A stretch of 64,000 bases of DNA from Bog-473 sp963706555 (GTDB taxonomy: Bacteria > Actinomycetota > Acidimicrobiia > Acidimicrobiales > RAAP-2): the NCBI GenBank assembly GCA_963706555.1, contig OY970164.1, positions 4,898,001 through 4,962,000 of the forward strand, in the 5' to 3' direction. The notes under the pieces are model-generated. The model was not told where the DNA came from and made no database searches. It saw only the letters and a list, made by a program, of their open reading frames with translations. The translations under genes were made by a program, and so were the position numbers. This document shows, one piece after another, positions 51,433-59,364 of this stretch (the first letter of the stretch is position 1; every line of letters begins with the position of its first letter).

Positions 51433-52746
51433 TCACCCCGCAGCGTCCGCGAGTCGGAGCCGCTGCGCTCCACTCGGTGGTTCGCCCTGTGCCTCGTACG
51501 CGGCGACGTAATCGCCCGCCGTCTTGTGCAGGTGCCGGAGCAAGAGCTCCTGGTCGTTCAGGGGGAACTGAGTGACAGCGCGGGACTCCAACATGGTCTG
51601 GGTGGCCTCGAGCGTGTTGCAGTCTTGAAGACCGAACTCCTTGAAGGTCACTGCGGTGAGCTCCTGGCGCATGCGGTCGCGGGCCGTCTTGGCCGGGGCG
51701 AAGTACAGGGTCCCCTCGAAGATGTGCCGGTTGTAGGCGGTCGGCCAGTAGTGGTACGTGAGGTACCACCCTGGCGCCCAGACCACCATCATGAAGTTCG
51801 GGAAGAACACGTAAGAGTCCAGACCCCACGTACGGTGTCGGCTCGGATTGATCCCGGGTGGTAGCAGGTCCAAGTTGGGGATGTCGGGACGGTCCCATGG
51901 CCCGAAGTTCCCACTGCGCAGAATGCGTTCAATCGGTTTGACGATGCTGACGTCCTTGGGCGGCGCCATTCCACCCCAAGACGATTGCATGCCGTGTGGA
52001 CCATCGAGCTCATAGTAGAGACCCTCATAGCCATAACCCATCAGCTTTTGCGACTCGTCTGCGACGTACTGCCTCGCGTGCAACACCGGGGCGTGGTAGA
52101 ACTCGGCGAAGGCGTCAATGTAAAGCTTCCAGTTGCTCTGGACATCGGCTCGGTACTTGTAGATCTCCGTCATTTCCCCGAAGGGATAGCCCTCCAGCCC
52201 GGCCGCGAACTTCCCGAGGTACTGGTTGAGCGGGACGGTATTCGACGGGTCGAGACGGATGAAGACGAAACCCTCCCAGACGTCGACCTCTACTGGCACG
52301 AGGGAGTAATCGGCCTTGTCGAGGTCGAAAAACTCGGACTCTTGCTGGACGAACGTACAAGCACCATCGAGGCCGTAGCGCCAGCCGTGATACTTGCAGG
52401 TGAACTGTCGAGAGGTACCGCTCGTCTCCTCGCCGGGATAGTCCTGCCAGACAAGCTTGTTGCCGCGATGGCGGCACATGTTGTGAAAGGCTCGGATCTC
52501 GCCGTCGGTGCCCCTGGCGATGATGACCGAGGTGCGGGCGGCGTGGAGTTCCCTCGTGAAGTAGCTCCCACTTCGAGGGATCTGCTCGACACGGCCGACG
52601 TTGAGCCACGTCCGCTCGAAGATCGCCTTGCGTTCGAGCTCGAAGTGCGCGGGAGAGATCGAATCTTCGTAGGAGATTGGCCCGGTGCCGAGGTCAGGGT
52701 AGTGCTCGGTCCATGAACCTTCCGCCGGCTTCTCAAAATGCGGCAT
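51433..52746 (-). CDS. Rieske non-heme iron oxygenase, alpha subunit
   Basis: The 437-residue protein carries the 2Fe-2S motif CxH-x(n)-CxxH in 'FHNMCRHRGNKLVWQDYPGE' and 'RQFTCKYHGWRYGLDGACTF'. The mononuclear iron site is in 'LYIDAFAEFYHAPVLHARQY' (E-x-x-H-x-x-x-x-H), with a bridging Asp. An AGGAGGG ribosome site supports the ATG at 52746. Reductase and ferredoxin partners are not encoded nearby. The family hydroxylates or demethylates aromatic, steroid or betaine-type substrates. Confidence 0.94.
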   Translation of the reverse strand: MPHFEKPAEGSWTEHYPDLGTGPISYEDSISPAHFELERKAIFERTWLNVGRVEQIPRSGSYFTRELHAARTSVIIARGTDGEIRAFHNMCRHRGNKLVWQDYPGEETSGTSRQFTCKYHGWRYGLDGACTFVQQESEFFDLDKADYSLVPVEVDVWEGFVFIRLDPSNTVPLNQYLGKFAAGLEGYPFGEMTEIYKYRADVQSNWKLYIDAFAEFYHAPVLHARQYVADESQKLMGYGYEGLYYELDGPHGMQSSWGGMAPPKDVSIVKPIERILRSGNFGPWDRPDIPNLDLLPPGINPSRHRTWGLDSYVFFPNFMMVVWAPGWYLTYHYWPTAYNRHIFEGTLYFAPAKTARDRMRQELTAVTFKEFGLQDCNTLEATQTMLESRAVTQFPLNDQELLLRHLHKTAGDYVAAYEAQGEPPSGAQRLRLADAAG

Positions 52747-52823
52747 TTACGTCCCTCCTATTTGTTATTGACCGGGTCCGTCGAGACGAATGAACGGCAC
52801 CACTCCTCTAGCGGCGTCGCTGG

Positions 52824-53657
52824 TCACTGGATCTTCTCATCGCCATAGAGGGTCGTGCGGTGCATGTCGCGGGCCGAAGCAGGATCGTAGGGCAACGCTC
52901 GGTGCACAACACCCCGGTTGTCCCAGATCACCAGGTCGCCCACCCGCCATCGGTGCCGGCATACCCGATTGGGCGCGGTCGCCCGAACCATCAGGCTTTC
53001 GAGGAGCGCCGTTCCCTCCTCGCGGTCCATGCCGACGACGCGCTCGGCTGTGGGCCGCAATACGAGCGAGCTGCGCGAACTGCGGTGGCGCCATATCAAC
53101 GGGTGCACTTTCGCAGGCCGCGAACGCCACGCTGCCAACTCGGCTGGTGATGGGTCTGGATTTTGCCGCCGTTGCGTCGCCTCTAATGTGTGCACGACGC
53201 GAAATGACTTGAAGCGATCTTTCTCGTCGTAGGTCAGGGCGTCGTACGCAGCGTACGTGCTGGCGAACTCAGTGTCGCCGCCTGATTCGTCCACCGCGTG
53301 GGCGCTCAGCAACGTGGCCATGATGGGGACGTCCTCGGTGAGGCCGTCGATGTGCCAGTCGAATGTTCCCTTGAGGTAGGCGGCAGCACGGTTCTTGGCC
53401 GGGTCGAGCGTGACCCGGAAGACTTCTGGGTGCTCTCCCTTGCCGAGGACCTCGACACGGCCGAGCCGCTTACTGAGTGCGACCTGCGCCGCATCATCAA
53501 TGTGCAGCTGGGGGAAGACGAGCACCCCGTTGGCCTCGAGTGCGGCAAGGGTCCACTGCGGCAGCTCCTCGTCGCATAAAAGCATGTCGAGGTCGACCCC
53601 CAGCACCTGGACGCCTACAGTGTCGCTCAGCTTAGTCGTCTCGATCGTCATGGACAT
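52824..53657 (-). CDS. TauD/TfdA-family 2-oxoglutarate dioxygenase (AtsK-type possible)
   Basis: The 277-residue enzyme has the HxD iron motif in 'YLKGTFDWHIDGLTEDVPIM', the distal histidine in 'VGDLVIWDNRGVVHRALPYD' and the oxoglutarate arginine in 'SARDMHRTTLYGDE'. TauD relatives release sulfite from sulfonates. AtsK relatives cleave alkyl sulfate esters by hydroxylation. Given the sulfotransferase in the neighbouring operon, a sulfate-ester substrate is possible but unproven. Confidence 0.9.
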   Translation of the reverse strand: MSMTIETTKLSDTVGVQVLGVDLDMLLCDEELPQWTLAALEANGVLVFPQLHIDDAAQVALSKRLGRVEVLGKGEHPEVFRVTLDPAKNRAAAYLKGTFDWHIDGLTEDVPIMATLLSAHAVDESGGDTEFASTYAAYDALTYDEKDRFKSFRVVHTLEATQRRQNPDPSPAELAAWRSRPAKVHPLIWRHRSSRSSLVLRPTAERVVGMDREEGTALLESLMVRATAPNRVCRHRWRVGDLVIWDNRGVVHRALPYDPASARDMHRTTLYGDEKIQ

Positions 53658-53696
53658 CTGTTGATCGAACTCTTGGTTGGCAGCACTAGACCATCA

Positions 53697-55013
53697 TCAT
53701 GACGAGCTGGCCGTCGACGTTCCGGGAAGGTCAGTGCCGCAGAACGGCTTCGACGATACGGGAACAAATCCATTCTTTACAGCCTTCATCACCCAGGAAC
53801 ACAGCTTCGCGGGATCGTGTCCGAAGATCGTGGAATAGTTGATCGACGTCGGTAGCAACCCGTTGACGTCATAAGACTTGAGTCCTCGGAGATCCTTGAT
53901 GACAGCCGCCCGAGTAGGGTTCTTGCCTGCCAGCTCCAAGCCCTTGATCATAAGATCAGCTCCCGCCCAAGCCTGATACTGCGAGTAGCTCGGAAATTGA
54001 CTCTTTGTGAAGTGGGCGTACTTTTCCAACGCGGACTGCATCTGCTCAGTCGCTGCATTTGGTAGGTCGAAGGGCCGGAAGAACGACAGAAAGTAGCTTC
54101 CCTGGAGGGTATTCCACGCTGGTGACTTGATCACATCGGGTTCATAACCATCGGCATAGAGGACGGCCTTGAGCTTTACGCCAGCCTGCTCCAGTGCGGT
54201 GGCCAATGCGTAACTCGAGCTGTTGGCCAACTCCGGCGTCATCGCATTGATCCCAGCCTGCTTGGCGGTCAGCGCGGCGGTCGTGAAGTTGACGGCTCCA
54301 ATCGGAACGCTGGTATCAAGAATTCCAAGCTTTCCTCCCGCGTGCTCAAAAGCCTTCGCCGCGCCAACGGCAGCGCGAGTCGATGAAGGCGAGATCCCGT
54401 TGGCATAGGTCCCAAGGACAGTTCCGCCGTGCGAATGGAGAAAGCCACCGATCAACGTGTTCACGGGGTACGCGGGATCGACGCTCCCGTTGTCCGACGC
54501 GAACATATTGGTGAAAGGTTGGGTACCCCATTCCGGTCCGTCGTCATAGGTTCCTGTCACGGGAACCCCTGCCTGTTGAGGGAACTTGTCGGCGATGAAG
54601 AATAGAGGACTCTGCGATACGATGCCGAACGCCTTGGAGTCGGCCAACTGCACCGCTGTCGATATCTGGGTCGGACTCGTCTGGTCGTCAATGACCAGGG
54701 GAACGAGTTTGTGCCCGTTTACACCGCCTTCGGCGTTTTGCAGAGCGATTCGTGCCTTGAAACCAGCCGGCGATGGGCTGTTTCCGGCCGCCCCGCCTCC
54801 GGTTAGGTCGGTAACGTAGGCGATGGTTATCGGTGCCGGGGAAGCCGTCGCCGTCGATTCGTTCGCTCCGACCACGACGGGAAAGAGGACTGCTGCGGCG
54901 AGAAATACGCTCCTGAGGACTCGGTCGACACCTCTCCGGTTGTAGTTGTGAATCGACGACCAGGACCGACCCGTCAACTTGGTCGTTACTGACTGACCAT
55001 CGCAACTATGCAT
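53697..55013 (-). CDS. Branched-chain-amino-acid-type (type I) ABC substrate-binding protein
   Basis: The 438-residue secreted binding protein starts at an ATG at 55013 behind GGGGAGG. The signal segment is 'RVLRSVFLAAAVLFPVVVGA', followed by 'ITIAYVTDLTGGGAAGNSPS', 'GFKARIALQNAEGGVNGHKL', 'HSHGGTVLGTYANGISPSST' and 'QYQAWAGADLMIKGLELAGK'. Permease and ATPase genes are missing, so the partner is elsewhere or lost. It is in the same direction as the dioxygenase genes, suggesting uptake of their substrate. Confidence 0.9.
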   Translation of the reverse strand: MHSCDGQSVTTKLTGRSWSSIHNYNRRGVDRVLRSVFLAAAVLFPVVVGANESTATASPAPITIAYVTDLTGGGAAGNSPSPAGFKARIALQNAEGGVNGHKLVPLVIDDQTSPTQISTAVQLADSKAFGIVSQSPLFFIADKFPQQAGVPVTGTYDDGPEWGTQPFTNMFASDNGSVDPAYPVNTLIGGFLHSHGGTVLGTYANGISPSSTRAAVGAAKAFEHAGGKLGILDTSVPIGAVNFTTAALTAKQAGINAMTPELANSSSYALATALEQAGVKLKAVLYADGYEPDVIKSPAWNTLQGSYFLSFFRPFDLPNAATEQMQSALEKYAHFTKSQFPSYSQYQAWAGADLMIKGLELAGKNPTRAAVIKDLRGLKSYDVNGLLPTSINYSTIFGHDPAKLCSWVMKAVKNGFVPVSSKPFCGTDLPGTSTASSS

Positions 55014-55179
55014 TGTGATATTCCTCCCCATGACCCCACTTTGGGTCCTTAGTTTTGAATTTTGTGAACGAACTTGATTTGCTGTCCGCGGATGGTTGAT
55101 TCGACCACTGCCTGCTATGAAGCTTCTTCACCGGGCAAGAAGCGTCGGCCGAACATGTGAGGCGCTTATGGACGTTTCT

Positions 55180-55956
55180 TCACTCCTGCAGACCCTGTTG
55201 CTTCTCCGACCACGCGTCTTCAACCGCTCCACTGAGCGCATCGGCCTTGGCAAAGCCGTAATACGCTGCGAATTGGAGCACGATCTCGTCCATTTCTTCC
55301 TTGCTGATCTCACCAGAGAGGACTGCCGAGCGGACATGCGTTTTTAAGGGAATCGGTGAATCGTCGATGGCAACCGAGGCCACTGTGATGATGCGCCGTT
55401 CCCGCCGCGTCAGGCCTGGCCTCTGCCAAACGTGGCCGAATACGAAGCTGAGAATCCCGGCGTGTCGATATGGCGTTTGAGGAGACGGAGCCGGCAGAAG
55501 ATTGATGCTGACGAACGCCTCTGTACCCTTCTGTATCCGTTCCGACCAGTCGTTGGGACCGAGGGTCACGTTTGTCAAATTCTGGCCACGGTGCGGCATC
55601 GCGACCCATCTCCTGTTCGACGCGGGCCCACTGTTGTGCGATCACCATCTCGAGATGGGATGCCTTGGGCCATCCGCAATACACAGCAAACTGAAGGACG
55701 AACTCGAGCATTGCCTCGAGTTCGATATCTCCGCTCTTGAAGGCCGCGTAAACATGCTCATCAATTGGCCCGGCGAATCCGCCGCGGCGACACAGGTAAG
55801 CGTGACCCACCGGCGATCCCTTCGGCTCAGCCCGTCACGTGCCCAGACGTTGCCAAAAACAAAGTCCCTGGATGCTGCGGAGAAGGGTGTGGTCACCGGG
55901 GACGGTTCCCCCGCCATCACCTCCCGATACGTCTGCTCGGCCGCAAGGTCATCCAT
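55180..55956 (-). pseudogene. Tandem carboxymuconolactone-decarboxylase-like gene with two frameshifts
   Basis: Two CMD domains appear in one gene of about 259 codons. The first reads 'FGNVWARDGLSRRDRRWVTL' and, after a base loss near 55768-55773, 'PIDEHVYAAFKSGDIELEAM' to 'QWARVEQEMGRDAAPWPEFD'. A base gain near 55571-55573 restores a frame reading 'NVTLGPNDWSERIQKGTEAF', 'FGHVWQRPGLTRRERRIITV' and 'IVLQFAAYYGFAKADALSGA'. The start is taken at 55956. The family includes gamma-carboxymuconolactone decarboxylases and AhpD-like proteins. As printed, the protein is broken. Confidence 0.8.
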
Positions 55957-56340
55957 GGTTCGACGCCCTGTCCATCCCCGACGAGGCTGCAGGCGCCGGC
56001 AGCGAAAGGCATCGAAGAAGCCGGACAGGCCGATCACCGCCAGCGGCATTGATCGACGTACGGGATGAAACCCGCCTCCTTGAGACAGCCCCACCCCTTA
56101 ATATCGGCATGTCTATATTGTTATCGCAAAAACTACATTGTAGCAAGCGAATTCGTATTGAAATATTTGGGAGCTCGATCTCGCCCTGGATCCATGCGTT
56201 CCTAATCCCATTTTTCGGACGAAATCCATCGTCGATGTGAGGACACGGTTCGCCTGTGCTGCACCGTGTTCGTCGGCCTGGACCGGCTGCCAAAGAAGTG
56301 AGGGGTTGCCACCCTTCGAGCCGTCGTGCTTCGACAAGCC
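55957..56340. other. Leader and promoter region between the decarboxylase-like gene and the second IS
   Basis: This 384-bp stretch contains the second copy of the shared promoter motif (56115-56147) and an AAGGAGG at about 56074-56080 (minus strand) with no good start codon directly after it. An in-frame ATG at 56094 would extend the decarboxylase-like protein by 46 unremarkable residues. Between 56148 and 56340 nothing else is recognisable. Confidence 0.5.
56115..56147 (-). promoter_or_regulatory. Second copy of the promoter/operator motif
   Basis: Position by position it matches the motif at 49266-49298 in 25 of 33 bases: ATATTGTTAT, two variable bases, CAAAA, a variable spacer, TTGT, two variable bases, CAAG. 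It faces the decarboxylase-like gene (minus strand) with about 160 bp of leader. The AT-rich composition stands out from the surrounding DNA. Confidence 0.65.
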
Positions 56341-57521
56341 TGTTGGTGCCGAAAATCCCCTCCGCCCAGATCAGGCGGCCATATTGTACTCATGGACGAG
56401 ACCGCTCAAAAGATCGGTCCTCCGCAACCTGGCAAGGTTGACGTCGCAGACATGTGCAGGAATCCTGTCGGACGCAGACGGCGCACGTTGGCCAAGGGAC
56501 TGGTGGGGGCGGTGCGAGTTGTAGTGCTCGACGTAGTCGGCGAGCACTACCCTCCAGATGGCGGCGACCAAGGATGAGCATCCGGTCGAGACACTCGCGC
56601 CGGAGGCTGCCGATCACCCGTTCACAGATGGCGTTGGCTCGCGGTGCTCGGACGGGGGACTTGATGATCTCGATGCGCTCCGCTGCGAACACGGCATCGA
56701 ACGAAGCCGTGAACTTGGTGTCGCGATCGCGGATGAGAAACTTGAACGGCATTGCCGGGTCGGTGAGCTCCATCGAGTGGTTCCGAGCCTGCTGGGTCAC
56801 CCACTCGGCGACGGGATTGGCAGTCACACCGGCGATCCGTACGAAGCGCGTCTCGTGGTGAATGAAGACAAGCACGTAGAGCCTGCGCAGTAGCACCGTG
56901 TCGACATGGAAGAAGTCACACGCCATCAGTCCTTTCGCCTGGGCAGAGAGGAACTCTGCCCAAGTGGGCCCCGTTCTGCGCGGTGACGGCTCGATTCCGT
57001 GGCGTTTCAAGATCGACCAGACGCTCGAGGGGGCGATCACGATGCCCATAGTGGCCAGCTCGCCGTGGATGCGGCGGTAGCCCCACTGTGGATTCTCCCT
57101 CGCCAACCGGAGGACAAGCGCGGTGGTTCCCCTCGCGATGCCTGGTCGACCGGGCCGGCGGTGCGGGTACGTCCAGCGCCTGGCGAAGAGGTCACGGTGC
57201 CATCGCAGCAGGGTTGCCGGTTGGACGAAGGAGCGCCCGAGACGCTGGAGTCCGAGCAGTCGTGCGAGTCCGGCCAGTACCGCTCAATCAGCTGGCTGCA
57301 GCATTGGTCGCTGGACCTGGCGTCTGAGCACCGCCACCTCGTGGCGCAGCAGGACGATCTCGATGGCGAGGTCCGTGTCGCTGCGGAAGCTGAGCCGGGC
57401 TGCAGGACGCGTCTGAACGCTCGGCAGAGAAACGAGAGGGCCATCGCCGGATGCTCGCCGAGTTGGAGTGGAGGCGTCAAACCCACTTCATGGGCGGTGG
57501 ATGGCATTCTCGGCACCCACA
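56341..57521 (-). mobile_element. IS481/IS3-like insertion sequence, copy 2 (1,181 bp)
   Basis: Ends TGTTGGTGCCGAAAATCCCC (from 56341) and TGTGGGTGCCGAGAATGCCA (reverse strand from 57521) are inverted repeats of the same type as copy 1, and the length differs by one base. The transposase inside is on the minus strand and is frameshifted. No target-site duplication is visible. It is related but not identical to copy 1. Confidence 0.85.
56371..57444 (-). pseudogene. IS481/IS3-type transposase, frameshifted (copy 2)
   Basis: The start 'MALSFLCRAFRRVLQ' at 57444 is in one frame. The core 'NPQWGYRRIHGELATMGIVI', 'LMACDFFHVDTVLLRRLYVL', 'KFLIRDRDTKFTASFDAVFA' and 'RANAICERVIGSLRRECLDR' is in a second. 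After an extra base near 56548 the C-terminus 'VLADYVEHYNSHRPHQSLGQ' continues in a third frame to 56371. The DDE residues are present, but the printed gene is not translatable as one protein. Confidence 0.85.
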
Positions 57522-57800
57522 AGGTCCACTTCCTACGAACAAGCGAGCGGTGCCAGCCGAGGATTGTCTGCGGCGTGACGAGGAACGAACCCCAGCGCTG
57601 GCGAGGTACGAGGCCAGCGATGAGGGCGACGAGGGCACGATCGGACCAGGTGAAGCGGGGTCGTGGGACCTGGCGGCGAAGCACGGCGAGCTGGTGGCGG
57701 AGCACGAGGATCTCGGCATCCTTCGCAGCGCTATCTCGCCAGTGGAGGCGAAGCCCTCGATAACACGTCGGAACAGACCAAAGAGGAAGGACAGGGCCAC
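57522..57800 (-). pseudogene. Truncated N-terminus of another IS481/IS3-type transposase
   Basis: Directly outside the second IS lies 'MALSFLFGLFRRVIEG' at 57800, then, in a shifted frame, 'LHWRDSAAKDAEILVLRHQL', 'RFTWSDRALVALIAGLVPRQ' and 'ILGWHRSLVRRKWT'. It stops at the IS border. This is the 5' third of a different transposase, interrupted by the insertion. The rest is not found on the other side of the IS. Confidence 0.75.
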
Positions 57801-57905
57801 GGGGACGAGCCTCGTCCGAAGCGTTCCTGCTGGTCAAACTCGCTCGGGAGGTTTATGGACCCTTCAGGTACGCCGCCAGGTCTGACAGTTGGCGGCGAAG
57901 ATCCA

Positions 57906-58088
57906 ATGGAATCTTGCGATCTTACCGTTGCGGGAGTCTTGATTGCAGGGACCGGGGCCGGGGCACTGTGGCGAGGCTGGAAGACGTTCAGGTCGGGTAA
58001 CCAGTACGTAGGGCGCTGGATCGTCGCTGGCGGTACCTTGTTTGTCGCGGGATGTGGATTGATGATCGCCGGAAATCGTCCGGGCTGA
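57906..58088 (+). CDS. Small two-helix membrane protein
   Basis: This 60-residue frame has two hydrophobic glycine-rich segments, 'LTVAGVLIAGTGAGALWRGW' and 'WIVAGGTLFVAGCGLMIAG', joined by a short basic loop. An in-frame ATG at 57855 adds 17 polar residues. Homology is unknown. The position beside IS debris makes it uncertain. Confidence 0.4.
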   Translation: MESCDLTVAGVLIAGTGAGALWRGWKTFRSGNQYVGRWIVAGGTLFVAGCGLMIAGNRPG

Positions 58089-58369
58089 ACCCCCGGCCTC
58101 GCCCCAACAAACTGCACCTTCGCGTTCTCAACTCACTAGAGGGCTCTCATACCGACGGAAGCGCGTACGAACAGTGGGACTCGCTGTGGCTGTTGAGAGG
58201 TCAGCCTCGTCGACCAACCGCTCGACAACATGCCGTCTAGATCGACCAGCAGGTTCTCAGCGTCAGACCAGCGATAGCTCGATGCTCTGGATGTGGCCAG
58301 GAGCTTTCAGAGACGACATTGACGTACGGTCGAAGCTCTAACTCTTCTTCCAGGGTAAACTCCCCGGCG

Positions 58370-59014
58370 ATGCGTGCTCCCCGACAACCGCCGGCTACGC
58401 CTAGTCGTGTCCAGCCAAATTCCCTCACCGGTCGACAGGCCGAATTGCTCGATCAGCTAGAGGAGCTATTCCTGACCAACGGGTTCGCCTCGTTAACCCT
58501 AGACGACATCGTGAGCGAACTCCGGTGCTCCAAGATGACGCTTTATATGCTGGCGAGGAGTCGCGAGCAACTCGTACTTACGGTGATCCGACGATTCTTC
58601 GAGCACGCAGCTCAAGAAATCGACGACCGCCTTCTCGACATTGACGACGCAGCTGATCGGGTACGCATTTCTTTTGAGGCGTTTGGAGACCAAATGCAAC
58701 AGATGAGTTCGACGTGCTTCGGCGACATCTTGGGATTCGGAACCACCAACGAGATCTATGATTCGTTCGCTGATTCATTCATCAGCAACTTAAAGGCCAT
58801 TCTTGTCTCGCTCTCGGGGAAAGAGAGCCGAAGTATGAAGCGTCTTTCTTATGTCGCCGAAGTCGTCCGCCACATTTTGAAGGACATCTTGACCGGTGAT
58901 CTGGAAGTGAGAGCAAGCCTTCCTCGAAGGAGAGTTCTTAACGAAACGACCGCCCTTGTTCTTGCCGCTGCCACCAATTCCAGAGAATCCGGGACAATCA
59001 AGCTGATCAGATAG
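58370..59014 (+). CDS. TetR/AcrR-family transcriptional regulator
   Basis: The 214-residue protein (231 from an ATG at 58319) has the TetR HTH: 'RQAELLDQLEELFLTNGFAS', 'LTLDDIVSELRCSKMTLYML', 'ARSREQLVLTVIRRFFEHAA'. The C-terminal ligand domain is unassigned. The protein is divergent from the accessory operons and, with the IclR protein, is a candidate for binding the shared promoter motif. Confidence 0.88.
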   Translation: MRAPRQPPATPSRVQPNSLTGRQAELLDQLEELFLTNGFASLTLDDIVSELRCSKMTLYMLARSREQLVLTVIRRFFEHAAQEIDDRLLDIDDAADRVRISFEAFGDQMQQMSSTCFGDILGFGTTNEIYDSFADSFISNLKAILVSLSGKESRSMKRLSYVAEVVRHILKDILTGDLEVRASLPRRRVLNETTALVLAAATNSRESGTIKLIR

Positions 59015-59364
59015 GCGGGTTGAGCGTCCGATGGACTCGTCAAGCGAGCGTCAAATGGACGCGGGCATGCGGGCGATTCGATGAGGACATCCTGAGACAG
59101 GGCGGATGCCCTGCCGCCGAAAAGTAGGACAGTCGAATCATGCGCATTCGGTGTATTGCTCGGCGGCACCCGCAGACATCGAATTCGCCCTTTCGACGCT
59201 GACCGCAGAACGCTCTTGATGAGTCGATGGTTGACTCACACAATAAGCAGCTGTACGATCGATAGGACGAACGTTCTGTGCTACGTCGTTGAGCTGGTGC
59301 GAGATCGACAACGGGCGGCGCAAAGTATTCGATGAATGGCGCAGTTCAAAAAGGGGGGTTTGGG
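59015..59364. other. Spacer between the TetR gene and the peptide-binding-protein gene
   Basis: No gene is supported. The TetR gene ends at 59014. A GGGGGG ribosome site at about 59353-59358 serves the downstream start. Short frames on the minus strand here have no motifs. Confidence 0.5.

Noticed and set aside
36164..56340. Composite transposon formed by the two IS481-like copies
   Set aside because: The copies are inverted and bracket the block, but their transposases differ in sequence and both are broken, and no target duplication is visible. It is kept only as a hypothesis.
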